Assembly (NCBI GenBank): GCA_937930535.1
Contig: CALGKJ010000097.1
Span: forward strand, 1-63,175
Direction: 5' to 3'
From: an uncultured Clostridia bacterium
GTDB lineage: Bacteria > Bacillota > Clostridia > Lutisporales > Lutisporaceae
Length of the DNA stretch: 63,175 nt
Position 1 is the first letter of the stretch; every line of letters starts with the position of its first letter. A program made the translations under genes and the position numbers. The notes below the pieces were generated by a model. It saw only the letters and a list, made by a program, of their open reading frames with translations, made no database searches and was not told where the DNA came from. Shown in pieces: positions 9,219-18,471 of the stretch.

Positions 9219-9621
9219 CTACATTATCCTCCTTCCCAAACTGCTCCAATACCTGCTTAAGCTTTTCTGGTATAGGCAAGCCTATTTTAACGCAATTCTC
9301 TAAAACACTAATTCCTTCATTAGATAAGTAAAAGCAAATAGTTGCAGTACGAATAGCACTACCACTTTTTATCAACTGTGTATCTACTATATTCGCTATA
9401 CCAACAAGGGTAAATATTAATACTTTTTTGAAAATTCCTCTAAAGCCTATTTCACTAGAAAGCTTCCTTTCAAGTACTGCAACCATTATTCCAGTACTAT
9501 AATCGATGGTTATAAATACAACAAGTGCATATATAAAACCATCGAAGCCTCCTAAAAAGTAACCGATATATCCGCCTACTGCCGTAATTATTAGTTGTAT
9601 ACTGTTTATAATATTTTTCAT
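9196..9621 (-). CDS. Phage holin
   Basis: A 141-aa membrane protein with two to three hydrophobic helices. One contains YIGYFLGGFDGFIYALVVF and another IFTLVGIANIVD, and the C-terminus is charged. This matches the phage holin family often annotated as toxin-secretion/phage-lysis holin (about 140 residues). It immediately precedes and overlaps the amidase gene, so it should form the membrane lesion that releases the lysin. Confidence 0.88.
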   Translation of the reverse strand: MKNIINSIQLIITAVGGYIGYFLGGFDGFIYALVVFITIDYSTGIMVAVLERKLSSEIGFRGIFKKVLIFTLVGIANIVDTQLIKSGSAIRTATICFYLSNEGISVLENCVKIGLPIPEKLKQVLEQFGKEDNVDDENNKQ

Positions 9622-9653
9622 CTCTTTTACCTCCGTTTTATTTTTCTTAATAT

Positions 9654-11255
9654 TTATGGTTGAAAAGGATCTACTTTCTGAATGTTAAAATCATACTGAA
9701 TTTTCATGGTATTTGTAGGTGTCTTGGTCACTGGGCTTGGCAGCAAGGTCATTGCAGCAATAGGCTCCCATAGTGTCCAGTAGTACTGCCATTTATATAT
9801 ACTGCTGCTACTGCATGATATATAATATCTTTTAATCGCACATCCAACAGTATCTTCTAATATAGTTTGATGATCAAACCCATATTCTCTATACGAGATA
9901 TCAATAATATTAAAGCTGTTATCGGTAACAAAGGTATAGCTGCCATTAGATACAAACCAAGTGTCTGAGTCCCTTATTTGAAGCTTTAAGTCATAGCCAT
10001 TAAGTAACATTGCGTTATTTGAAAATGGTCCTGCTGGTGTTGTTATTGTACTCATATCATATAAGGCTGTTTTTGATAAATTTGAATCTGGATTGCATAC
10101 CAATATAAAGGTTTTGTTTGTTCCACCATTGCTGTATCTTAATGGAATATATAGCTTTCCGTTTTTGCATCCCATAAGTCCATTCTGCAAATAGTTGTCT
10201 ATACTGCTGTACCAGCTTGATGGTATTTCAGGAATTTGCTGACCAATAAGAGTGTAATAGTTATTTGATAGTGTTGTTTCAACCTTTGTATTATCATCAA
10301 GATTTAATCTATGAAGCTTATTGTTATATGACTTATACAGCATGTACACATAGTTATTATCCTGTGCCATTAAATAGTTTGTTGGTTTAAAGCTTGTTGA
10401 AGTCAGCTCCATAACAGTGTACAAATCAATCTCTGAATATTCCTCAGTATCAATATTGATTACTGCCATACATGACTTTGAGGTACTGCTATTTGGACCA
10501 ATTGCATATACCTTGTTGTTGTACTTAAATATCCTTAGTCTATATGTAGGGTTCGTCCCATAATTACCAGGCGTGAAGCTTGTTGCGGTTGGTGTACTTG
10601 CTTCTTTGCTTTCATAGCTGTCCAGCTTATAATTTCTTGATATTGCTTTTAGTCCATATAGGATTTCTTGAGTAGATGTGTCATATTTCATATCACACCA
10701 CCATAGCTTTTGAAATGTACCATTTGCTACACTTGTAGGAAAGTCAAATACAAAGTGTAGGTTGTTTTCTGTAAATAATGATTCATTAAGATTAATAGTG
10801 CCTTTAACTGTACTGGTTCCTGCATATACCCTTGATTTATCAGCCCAGCCAATAATATCTCCTTTTATTGACCTTGCAAAGTTAGTTTCTGGAGTTGTAT
10901 CATTTGTTAGCACAAAATGTCTAAATGGTGCTGCAAAATATGAGTATGAGCCATTTTGTTCAATATAGTTTGTGTCCTTATTGGATTGCGTACTTCCTAC
11001 CTCAGAGTCATTATACTCATACTGAATCCCCCATGGATTTCCCCTTATTCTATAGCAGAAGTAGTCCATAAAAGCCATTCTTGCTATGCTGTCAGTAATG
11101 CGGTTTTCTGTTTGTATTTCTCTCTCAAGCTTGCCTTCTTCATCAAATAGTTGGATTGTTACTATCCCTTTGATTTCAACATTTGACTTCATCTTTATAT
11201 GTTCTTGTATTTTTCCATCTACAAAGCTTTTATCATAGCCTTTTGCAATTCTCAT
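9654..11255 (-). CDS. Tail-tip or receptor-binding protein
   Basis: A 533-aa protein starting after AAGGAGG. The N-terminal about 110 residues look like a tail-attachment domain (KGIVTIQLFDEEGKL, then NRITDSIARMAFMDYF). The remainder is rich in Tyr, Asn, Ser and Thr, with recurrent beta-strand blocks of about 45-50 residues (for example LRIFKYNNKVYAIG and DNNYVYMLYK) that suggest a beta-propeller. It lies between the tail-endopeptidase gene and the holin, the usual place for the host-binding protein. The exact receptor cannot be predicted. Confidence 0.7.
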   Translation of the reverse strand: MRIAKGYDKSFVDGKIQEHIKMKSNVEIKGIVTIQLFDEEGKLEREIQTENRITDSIARMAFMDYFCYRIRGNPWGIQYEYNDSEVGSTQSNKDTNYIEQNGSYSYFAAPFRHFVLTNDTTPETNFARSIKGDIIGWADKSRVYAGTSTVKGTINLNESLFTENNLHFVFDFPTSVANGTFQKLWWCDMKYDTSTQEILYGLKAISRNYKLDSYESKEASTPTATSFTPGNYGTNPTYRLRIFKYNNKVYAIGPNSSTSKSCMAVINIDTEEYSEIDLYTVMELTSTSFKPTNYLMAQDNNYVYMLYKSYNNKLHRLNLDDNTKVETTLSNNYYTLIGQQIPEIPSSWYSSIDNYLQNGLMGCKNGKLYIPLRYSNGGTNKTFILVCNPDSNLSKTALYDMSTITTPAGPFSNNAMLLNGYDLKLQIRDSDTWFVSNGSYTFVTDNSFNIIDISYREYGFDHQTILEDTVGCAIKRYYISCSSSSIYKWQYYWTLWEPIAAMTLLPSPVTKTPTNTMKIQYDFNIQKVDPFQP

Positions 11256-11269
11256 GCGCTCTCCCTCCT

Positions 11270-12880
11270 TTATTCTAAAATCACATTTATAGTTTCTTGT
11301 ATCCGATTTTCACTTACATTTATATAATTGATTATCTCTGTACATGTAGAAGCTACAGGATTATTGGTCTGCACCACATAATTGAAGCTCACTCTGTTTA
11401 AGCTTACATCTGTGTATTTCACTTCTTCTCGTACCTCTGCATGAGGTATTTCTGAGCTTATACCGCCAGTTAGATTCCTACCATCAATGGCAAGCTGAAG
11501 TCCATTGGGCATAATGGTTAATGAACCATCATCCACACTTAACTTAGCGCTAAAGTAATGACCGCCTTCTTTTATTGCTACAAGTGCCATTGGTACTGAT
11601 AGTAGATTATCTCCTACTTGAAGCTTCTGCTTTAGGTTTGTTGGTATTAGGTTATTATCTAAACTGTACTTAATAGTAAGTGTTGCAGCAGTTGACGCAT
11701 TTACACTTAAAACAAGATAAGTCATAATATTGGTATTTCGTACAGTTCCTATGGGCATATATATGACTTCACGTTCTGCTATACTGATTGTCAGTGTACT
11801 AGGATTAGTAAAATACAGCATTGAGCTTAGTGCTTGTGAGATAGTGCTTGCCATAGCTTCACTATTTCTTGAAACTTCTGCTATGTATTGATCTAGTGTG
11901 CTTAGCGGTTGTCCTAACTCTACTCGTGTGTTTTTAGCACTTAGTATGTCCTTTTCTATTCCTATCACCTTAACCTTAATATCAATACCGAGTACACTAT
12001 GCTTTACTGTTACTATGTCCCCAACCTCTACCTGTTCCAGTGATTTATATGCTTTGTATTCTTCTGTCTGCCCAAGAAGGATAAAGTCTATCTTGTAGTT
12101 AACATCAGGGACTGCGTTTGCTTCCAAATACTTCTGTGATTCTATTCTTAATATCCCTTCACTTGTGGCATCCTTAAACTCTACTTTTTTAAGAAGTCCA
12201 AAGCTGGGATAGTCTGAATCCTCCCAAGTAGGGTTCAATATATATTTCTCAGACAGTGTTAACCCATTTGCTCCTACTGGATAAATCCATGTTGCAACGT
12301 TGTCGCAGTTCAGCTTTTCGCTAATGCCTATAATGTTTTTACCATATCTAATATGAACACCATTGTCTTTCCCCTTATTTGTGTTTATCTTAATAGTAAA
12401 GTTGTCTCTTGCTAATTCACCCTGCCATTCATTTACTAACATAAATACAGCTTCTACACCATTTTTCTTTAAAATATATTGGTTAGCAGCTTTAGTAATA
12501 TCACTTCCTACAGTGTAAATATTATGCAGTCCCAACCCTGCTATTACTGAATCAAGTGCTTCTTGGCAGGTCTTGTTTTCTAATTTTATGTCCTCTGTTA
12601 TATAATTTAGTAAATCATAAAATATGTGTCTTGCATTGGCGGTAACAACTCCTGCCTTACTATCCTTATCTGTGTTGTATATTCTAAATAGCTGTCCATC
12701 TGCTTTAATAACATTAAAAGGCTGAATATGTACAGCCTTTGGAGAATGAAGTGGATATGAGAGAGTTAACTCATATTCATTATTCAGTTTTTCTGTTATT
12801 CTGCACTCCTTACACTCGTTTAGTACAGCTAGTCCATTGCGTAAAAAATGGAGTTCCTTCCTATTATATATGTGTATCAC
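11270..12880 (-). CDS. Tail-associated (Tal-like) structural protein
   Basis: The best start is a GTG that shares one base with the stop of the distal tail gene, giving 536 aa. The N-terminal about 370 residues match the siphophage minor tail or prophage endopeptidase-tail family, including RELHFLRNG, a KADGQLFRIYN strand and the LGQPLSTLDQYIAEVS segment that ends this domain. The C-terminal 160 residues form an additional beta-rich domain. Tal proteins form the baseplate hub below the tail tube. Confidence 0.82.
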   Translation of the reverse strand: MIHIYNRKELHFLRNGLAVLNECKECRITEKLNNEYELTLSYPLHSPKAVHIQPFNVIKADGQLFRIYNTDKDSKAGVVTANARHIFYDLLNYITEDIKLENKTCQEALDSVIAGLGLHNIYTVGSDITKAANQYILKKNGVEAVFMLVNEWQGELARDNFTIKINTNKGKDNGVHIRYGKNIIGISEKLNCDNVATWIYPVGANGLTLSEKYILNPTWEDSDYPSFGLLKKVEFKDATSEGILRIESQKYLEANAVPDVNYKIDFILLGQTEEYKAYKSLEQVEVGDIVTVKHSVLGIDIKVKVIGIEKDILSAKNTRVELGQPLSTLDQYIAEVSRNSEAMASTISQALSSMLYFTNPSTLTISIAEREVIYMPIGTVRNTNIMTYLVLSVNASTAATLTIKYSLDNNLIPTNLKQKLQVGDNLLSVPMALVAIKEGGHYFSAKLSVDDGSLTIMPNGLQLAIDGRNLTGGISSEIPHAEVREEVKYTDVSLNRVSFNYVVQTNNPVASTCTEIINYINVSENRIQETINVILE

Positions 12881-13599
12881 TACAACCACCGCCAATTAGG
12901 TGTTATCTCTAGTTTTGTTACACCCCCAGTATAGGTAATTGTGTTATTTCCAATATCAAGTTTAGGAAATTCACCCGATATATTATTGTTATAATTGACC
13001 ATATCTCTATCAATTATTGAGTAAGCTTCCTCAAGCTCACTGTCTAAGATAATGAAAGGAACATCTATATCAAATAACAAAACCTCATTATTGATTATCT
13101 TAAAGCTTCCATCTCCACTACAGTACACCTTAATTACTGGCTTGCTTTCCATAGTTCCTTGATTTAAAATACTTGTCCCAATACCAGTGGTTATATTAAT
13201 TGAGGAATTATCAACCGCATATTTAAATGGCTTGCAGTTAAATATGATTACAAACTGGGAAGCTATTTTAAAAACCTGCCTAAAATCTATAGAATTGACT
13301 ACTTGTGCAACATATTTCTTATCCTGCTGAAAGGAAAATATCAAGTCACTTTCTCCTGCTGAGTACAGCCAAACTTTTACTCCATCAAGTTTATTAAGCA
13401 CATCATCACCCTTAACAGTACACTCTACAGCAATGGTTATATCCTCATAGGTCTTCTCATCATATCTTAAAGTTGAATCTCTACCCGGTACCTGGATATA
13501 TGATACCTTCCTTTTTGGGGATGGCAGTGTTGGTCTTTTGGTGATAATTATTCCATAATCTAAGTAACTATCTTTATTATCAAAACTAAAGCTTAACAC
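12880..13599 (-). CDS. Distal tail protein (Dit-like)
   Basis: A 239-aa protein starting with GTG in a one-base overlap with the tape-measure stop codon. The N-terminus (DSYLDYGIIITKRPTLPSPK, then VPGRDSTLRYD) is the typical Dit/phage-tail family beginning, and the strand pattern continues through CKPFKYAVD. Dit proteins form the hexameric ring joining the tail tube to the host-adhesion device. Position between the tape measure and Tal genes supports this. Confidence 0.87.
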   Translation of the reverse strand: MLSFSFDNKDSYLDYGIIITKRPTLPSPKRKVSYIQVPGRDSTLRYDEKTYEDITIAVECTVKGDDVLNKLDGVKVWLYSAGESDLIFSFQQDKKYVAQVVNSIDFRQVFKIASQFVIIFNCKPFKYAVDNSSINITTGIGTSILNQGTMESKPVIKVYCSGDGSFKIINNEVLLFDIDVPFIILDSELEEAYSIIDRDMVNYNNNISGEFPKLDIGNNTITYTGGVTKLEITPNWRWL

Positions 13600-16136
13600 T
13601 ATAAACCACCTCTTCCCATTGCTGCCTTTTGCCTCATAAATTCTAATTCATAAGCTAACTGCTCAATATCCTTACTTGTGTTATTAATAAAGTTTTCAAT
13701 ATGTAAAGTAATACCACTTGCATTGTTACTAACACCTTTTACCTTTTCCATAGCTTTGGCTATTAGTTCATCCAATCTATCTATAGGGATAACAGCTTCA
13801 GCTCCTGCTTCCCCGACACCTATTACACTTGGTCTATTAAATATACCGCCCTTTGCATACCAGTTTACTTCCTTTATTGGAGCTATATTAAAGCCAAAGG
13901 ACGAGCCTCCTATTACTGGCACCCAAGTAGGAACATCGAAACTCAGCTTATTTAAAGCCTTAATCATAACATTTAGTCCTTTGATAACTCCATTAATTAC
14001 CCCTTGTATAGTTTTGCCTATTCCATTCCATACATTTGAGGTAACTATTCTGATGCCTTCCCATACACTAATTACAGCGTTTGATATTGCTTGAAGTGGC
14101 AGCTTGACTATATTTACAAGCAGATTTAAGGCAGAACCGATAATATTGTTTATACCCTCAAAGACACTGCTAGTAAGGCTTTTTATACCTTCCCATACAC
14201 CCTGCCAGTCTCCCTTTATAAGACTCGTTACTATTTTTATTGCATCACTAATAACGTTTAGACCAGTCTTTACTATATTGGAAATCAGCTCAAAGGCAGA
14301 GGAAATCACACCTACAATACTATCTCCATACTTGCTCCAGATGTCTGTAGCAAAGGCTATGAAGGTTTGAAACAACTCCTTTAGTGCTTGTATAACAGTT
14401 CCTATTATTATTTTTATATCACTCCATACTTTATTTACTGTGTTTCTGAATTCTTCGTTGTTTTTATATAACACAGCAAATATTGCTATAAGACCTGCTA
14501 CCGCTCCAACGATTAATGCTATAGGAGCAATCAAGGCGGTAAAAGAAGCACCTACAGCAGTGGTTGCTCCACTGGTTGCACCAATAGCAGTTGATATTGA
14601 GCCAAAGGTAGTAAAAAGTGTTCCTCCTATAGATATAAGCTTTCCTGCTACCATAAGCAGTGGGCCTATTGCGGCTACAATTATACCAAGCTTCAATATT
14701 ATGTTCTGCTGTGCTGGACTTAAGGCTGTGAATCTTTCAATAATTTTAGTAATACTAGTTATGAACCTTTGTATTGCAGGCATTGCTTTTTCTACTGCAT
14801 CTAATAGCTTTTTGCCTAATGGCTCAAGTGCTACTGCCATTTGATTTTTTAACACAGCAAACTTATCAGCTACGGTTTCTGTGTCTTTTGCCGCTTTTTC
14901 TATAGTTTCAGGACTTGCTTTTATACTTGCAATCAGCTCATCAAGATTAAGTCTTCCTTCTCTAATAGCTGCCGCCATATCTGCACCTGCTCTTGCACCA
15001 AACATTTCCAAAGCCATAGCATTCGCTTCACCTGCTGTACCCGCTTCTTTTATACGAGTAATCATTTCTGCTAGTGCTTTGTTAGGTTCGCTTATTCCTT
15101 CTCTAGCCATCTTACTAAGGGCAATACGAAGAGAACCTACAACAAGTTCAGTGTTAACTCCCTCACGTTCAAACTTACCAAGCATTACTGCCGATGTCTG
15201 CCAATCGAAACCCATTTGTCTTAATGGTCCACCAAATTGAGTCATTAGCTGTTGAAGTTTACTAACTCCAATACCTGTACTTTGACTAACCTTAAAGGTA
15301 TAATCCAAAGCACCTGCATATTCTTCAACACTTAATCCTGCATCTTGAAACATCCTAGTTGAAGCAGGAATAAGACTATTGATGTCCTCACCTGTGATTT
15401 TAGCGAGCTTCAGCATTTGAGTTGAAAGGTTTTGAAGGGATTCTCCTGATAGACCAGTTCTAGTATTAAGGTCTGCTATAACTTGACTTGCATCAGCAAT
15501 ATTTGTATTAACAGATGTGTAAACCGCCTTGAAGTCATTATTTAAACTTTGTAAAGCTTCACCCGTTGCTCCAGTTCCAATACGAATTGTCTTATTCGCT
15601 GATTCAAAATCATTAGCAAGCTTTAAAAGTCCAGTGCCTACTGCGACAATGGGCGTTGTAACATTCATAGTTAAGCTCTTTCCTACATTTGAAAAGCCTT
15701 GTCCTATACTTTTCATCTTTGAGCCAATTCCCTCAAGACTTTTGCCCAGTTTAGTAAAGCCACTGCTTTGAACCTTTAGCTCCCTATTAACATCAGTAAG
15801 CTCACCTTCTAACTTATTCATTTCGGCTACAGCATAATTAAGCTTTATTTTAAGGTTTTCAGTGGCTTTAGCATCCTCACCTTTTTTATCTGCACTATCT
15901 TGATAGCTCTTAGTTAGTGCTTCAACCTTTGACCTTTGAAGCTCCATCTGCTTATTAAGGCTGTCTGACTTTAACCTCAATCCTTCAGTAGACTTACCAA
16001 AGTCACCTATCTTGGAGCTTGCAGCTGCAAATTCACTTTTTACAACCTTTAAGCTTCTTTGTATTTTATTTATTCCTTCTTGAAATCCCTTATCATCAAG
16101 TCCAATCCTTGCTACAACAGTGTTGCTTGCCGCCAT
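13599..16136 (-). CDS. Tail tape-measure protein
   Basis: An 845-aa protein. A coiled N-terminal region (about 1-130) precedes the TP901-type tape-measure core (GTGATGEALQSLNNDFK and following). Several hydrophobic segments between about 475 and 575 and a Gly-rich C-terminal piece with GGSSFGFNIAP follow. The protein sets tail length and passes into the host envelope during DNA delivery. Its size implies a tail of moderate length and fits a siphovirus. It follows the frameshifted chaperone gene by 18 bases with a GGAGGTGAGG site. Confidence 0.93.
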   Translation of the reverse strand: MAASNTVVARIGLDDKGFQEGINKIQRSLKVVKSEFAAASSKIGDFGKSTEGLRLKSDSLNKQMELQRSKVEALTKSYQDSADKKGEDAKATENLKIKLNYAVAEMNKLEGELTDVNRELKVQSSGFTKLGKSLEGIGSKMKSIGQGFSNVGKSLTMNVTTPIVAVGTGLLKLANDFESANKTIRIGTGATGEALQSLNNDFKAVYTSVNTNIADASQVIADLNTRTGLSGESLQNLSTQMLKLAKITGEDINSLIPASTRMFQDAGLSVEEYAGALDYTFKVSQSTGIGVSKLQQLMTQFGGPLRQMGFDWQTSAVMLGKFEREGVNTELVVGSLRIALSKMAREGISEPNKALAEMITRIKEAGTAGEANAMALEMFGARAGADMAAAIREGRLNLDELIASIKASPETIEKAAKDTETVADKFAVLKNQMAVALEPLGKKLLDAVEKAMPAIQRFITSITKIIERFTALSPAQQNIILKLGIIVAAIGPLLMVAGKLISIGGTLFTTFGSISTAIGATSGATTAVGASFTALIAPIALIVGAVAGLIAIFAVLYKNNEEFRNTVNKVWSDIKIIIGTVIQALKELFQTFIAFATDIWSKYGDSIVGVISSAFELISNIVKTGLNVISDAIKIVTSLIKGDWQGVWEGIKSLTSSVFEGINNIIGSALNLLVNIVKLPLQAISNAVISVWEGIRIVTSNVWNGIGKTIQGVINGVIKGLNVMIKALNKLSFDVPTWVPVIGGSSFGFNIAPIKEVNWYAKGGIFNRPSVIGVGEAGAEAVIPIDRLDELIAKAMEKVKGVSNNASGITLHIENFINNTSKDIEQLAYELEFMRQKAAMGRGGL

Positions 16137-16153
16137 TATTCCTCACCTCCAAT

Positions 16154-16357
16154 CTAAAAGAGAATATTATCAATGGTATCAAATGCTTCCGCTTCCTCTA
16201 TTCCATTAACTTGTTTATATATTTTAAAAAGTGCTTGAAGCTTTTTAGGGGTGCAGTTCCAAAACTGCTCTTCTGTCATTTTTAATAGGTTGGTTGCTAA
16301 ATACAAAAGCCACTCCCAGTTCCATGAATCAGAACTGGTGTGGCTTATGTTTCCCCC
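16154..16357 (-). CDS. Tail assembly chaperone extension reached by -1 frameshift
   Basis: After the GpG-like gene the -1 frame is open to a TAG at 16154-16156. It encodes about 65 residues including SWNWEWLLYLATNLLKMTEE and ending in AFDTIDNILF, and has no good start of its own. The run of five G at 16353-16357, just before the zero-frame stop, is the likely slip site, though the classical XXXYYYZ pattern is imperfect. This mirrors the G/GT arrangement of lambda-like tail chaperones. Confidence 0.7.
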   Translation of the reverse strand, partial: GGNISHTSSDSWNWEWLLYLATNLLKMTEEQFWNCTPKKLQALFKIYKQVNGIEEAEAFDTIDNILF

Positions 16358-16671
16358 ATATTTTCTTCTACCTCTGGCATTGCTGTACTCAAAGCTTCAT
16401 TTATAGCTATCCCTAATCTTTCAAGATCATTAATTCCAAGTTTCTCACCTACATCTTTTAATGTAGCTGTTTCGTCTTCTACCTTTACTGCCGCGAATAT
16501 CAATGCCCTAATAGCTTTTACTTTCATATTCTGCAAATCATCAAAGGCTTTATTCAAATCTCCATAAACCTCTTCTAGTTCACAGAAGGTGTTCATGTTG
16601 AATTTCAGTTCATATTCCTTATCACCTAATGTAAATTTAATTCCTTTATTTTTAAGTTCTGATGCTTTCAA
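16345..16671 (-). CDS. Tail assembly chaperone, zero-frame product (GpG-like)
   Basis: A 108-aa acidic, helical protein (KFTLGDKEYELKFNMNTF, CELEEVYGDL) of the tail-assembly-chaperone type. It coats the tape measure during tail assembly and is not part of the finished virion. It lies just upstream of the tape measure, and the -1 frame continues past its stop, so a longer fusion product is expected in minor amounts. Confidence 0.82.
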   Translation of the reverse strand: MKASELKNKGIKFTLGDKEYELKFNMNTFCELEEVYGDLNKAFDDLQNMKVKAIRALIFAAVKVEDETATLKDVGEKLGINDLERLGIAINEALSTAMPEVEENMGET

Positions 16672-16702
16672 TCAATATCACTTCCTTTCTAGTTTTGAGC
16701 AT

Positions 16703-16735
16703 AAAAAAACAGGGGCATTTTAATATCCCTGTTAA
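16703..16735 (-). terminator. Terminator of the inserted moron gene
   Basis: On the minus strand an AACAGGG...CCCTGTT stem with a loop of about 12 bases is followed by seven T residues. It sits between the deoxyribosyltransferase-like gene and the tail chaperone gene, inside the structural operon. That placement is typical of an independently transcribed moron. Confidence 0.7.
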
Positions 16736-16764
16736 TTCATTAAATATAAAGATTACGAAACAGA

Positions 16765-17091
16765 CTAAACATTATGGCACTCTAAATAATCAACCCTTTT
16801 TCCAGTCTTTATAGCGTATTCTATTTCAACTTTTGTACTTTCTCCTATATATCCGTTTTTGTTAATCACATAAATTTTATCAGACATATCGATTTTTCTT
16901 TTATGTATATCGTCAAGCATTACTTTAATTTCAGGAGTGATGACATTTTCAAACTCACCATCAGCATGTCCAAACAATCCTACTGAAATAACTATATTAC
17001 CTTCTAGAGTTAATTGTTTTTGTACTTTCAAGAACTCATCTTTAAACCTCGTACTCCCGCACAAAGTTATTACTTTATACTTTCCTACCAT
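16765..17091 (-). CDS. Nucleoside 2-deoxyribosyltransferase-like moron
   Basis: A 108-aa protein starting at the ATG five bases after GGAGG. The N-terminal VITLCGSTRFKDEFLKVQ motif and the C-terminal ESTKVEIEYAIKTGKRVDYL segment match the nucleoside deoxyribosyltransferase/DUF4406-like fold, which handles nucleosides or nucleotides. Catalysis is not proven, since related proteins include non-transferase members. It interrupts the tail operon between the major tail protein and the chaperone and has its own terminator, so it is an accessory gene rather than a structural one. Confidence 0.7.
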   Translation of the reverse strand: MVGKYKVITLCGSTRFKDEFLKVQKQLTLEGNIVISVGLFGHADGEFENVITPEIKVMLDDIHKRKIDMSDKIYVINKNGYIGESTKVEIEYAIKTGKRVDYLECHNV

Positions 17092-17174
17092 AATATCCTC
17101 CATTTAATTCGCCTTATACTACAACTACGAGTTATTTATTACATCTTATCAAATATTCCTACACATCTCAACCA

Positions 17175-17744
17175 CTAAACTTCAACAGGCTCACTAGGGA
17201 CAGCAGTAAACCAAGCATCAATAATAGTCATATCAATACCTACAGCATCCTCATCCCCAATAAAACGATAATTACCATCATAGTCCCTTGCAAAGAAAGT
17301 TCCCTTTAGCTTTGCACTCTTAGGCTGTGGCTTTTCCCCTTCGGTATCATATTCATCTGAAGATAACTCGAACTTCCCCTTCAACAGCCACACGTAACGA
17401 TATTTTCCATTACTCTTCTTCGATTTAAACCCTAATGCAATAGTAGGCGGCATATCATCCTTACTTTCAATTAGTATCCCCTTTATAACCTTTGCACCTT
17501 GTAGCTTGGCTCTACTTTCAAGAGCTAACTGATTTATTTCTATCTCGACATCCACTCCCTCAAAGGATGTCACAACATCTTCAACACTATCATCGGAGTA
17601 AATGTTCTCCGAATTTGACTTAGGTGTAAGCTTTGCACTTATTGCCCTTTCAAGCTTAGTGGGTACATCATAAGTAACACCCGTATTATCGTCCTTAGTA
17701 AGTAATGCTATATGTATATCCCTTAACCCTATTTGTCTTGCCAT
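17175..17744 (-). CDS. Major tail protein
   Basis: A 189-aa protein with the layout of the phi13-type major tail protein family: an N-terminal GLRDIHIALLTKDDNTGVTY, a central VEIEINQLALESRAKLQGAK and a C-terminal KGTFFARDYDGNYRF. It would polymerise into the hexameric rings of the tail tube. The start abuts the stop of the preceding tail-completion gene. Confidence 0.85.
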   Translation of the reverse strand: MARQIGLRDIHIALLTKDDNTGVTYDVPTKLERAISAKLTPKSNSENIYSDDSVEDVVTSFEGVDVEIEINQLALESRAKLQGAKVIKGILIESKDDMPPTIALGFKSKKSNGKYRYVWLLKGKFELSSDEYDTEGEKPQPKSAKLKGTFFARDYDGNYRFIGDEDAVGIDMTIIDAWFTAVPSEPVEV

Positions 17745-18086
17745 CTAAACAACCTCCTTTTCCTCTAAATAAAAAAAACGCATACCTTTATGATAGAGTC
17801 CTGTATCTTCCTCATATAAATCGGCTTCATCTAACCTTTTGAATCCTACCGCATTAAGTAATTCTTTTATGGACTTAACCAATACTGTATAATCTCCTTT
17901 TGACCATACATCTATTTGTATATAGTGGCCTGTGAATACTTCCACATCATCTTCAAAGCCTTCTCCACTTTCAATATACTCATGAAAAGTGATATAAGTA
18001 GAAGCTTTACCAGTGTACTTTTGAAAACACACTGGTACATTCAGAAGCTTTAGAGTATCAATAATCAACTTATTTATCAATATCAT
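17745..18086 (-). CDS. Tail completion/tail-terminator-like protein
   Basis: The start is the ATG preceded by AAGGGG, giving 113 aa. The sequence (LINKLIIDTLKLLNVPVCFQ, TYITFHEYIE, GHYIQIDVWS) has the pattern of siphophage tail-terminator or minor capsid components of about 115 residues. It overlaps the HK97 gp10-like gene by 17 bases and directly precedes the major tail protein, the usual slot for a tail-tube terminator. Confidence 0.75.
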   Translation of the reverse strand: MILINKLIIDTLKLLNVPVCFQKYTGKASTYITFHEYIESGEGFEDDVEVFTGHYIQIDVWSKGDYTVLVKSIKELLNAVGFKRLDEADLYEEDTGLYHKGMRFFYLEEKEVV

Positions 18087-18471
18087 CAAGTCCCCTTTCA
18101 AGCTCCTCTTTGATTATTTCATTAATTTCTCTCCTATTTTCATGAACTGACTTCTCCGCCCAATGTTGTGCAGGTATTTTGGAAGTCCCCCAGTTTGTAA
18201 ACTTCGAATAAAAGAACTTAGAATTATCCCCTTTATTCGGACCTATTTGAACAAAATCTACACCATCCTCTTTTGCAATATCCGATACCTTAATATGGTC
18301 AGCCATATGCTTCTTAGCTAACTTTGACCTAGGTGCTTTTTTCTCCATAGAGGCTTTGACCTTTTCCCCTGCTCGCTGTAGTGCATTTTTCTTTATAGCT
18401 TCACCCTTGTCACCAAGCTTATTTATTCTATCCACCAATTCCTCCATACCTTCAAGTTCAAGTTTAGCCAT
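18070..18471 (-). CDS. HK97 gp10-like head-tail joining protein
   Basis: This 133-aa protein begins at an ATG that overlaps the end of the head-closure gene. It starts with KLELEGMEELVDRINKLGDK and has the typical basic KKAPRSKLAKKHMADHI segment and an AQHWAEKSVHENR stretch, as in HK97 gp10-family proteins. These act at the head-tail interface. Order with its neighbours matches the HK97-like connector module. Confidence 0.85.
   Translation of the reverse strand: MAKLELEGMEELVDRINKLGDKGEAIKKNALQRAGEKVKASMEKKAPRSKLAKKHMADHIKVSDIAKEDGVDFVQIGPNKGDNSKFFYSKFTNWGTSKIPAQHWAEKSVHENRREINEIIKEELERGLDDIDK

Noticed and set aside
13678-15771. Several open plus-strand frames opposite the tape-measure gene
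   Set aside because: They are shadow frames of a strongly coding minus-strand gene and lack start signals.
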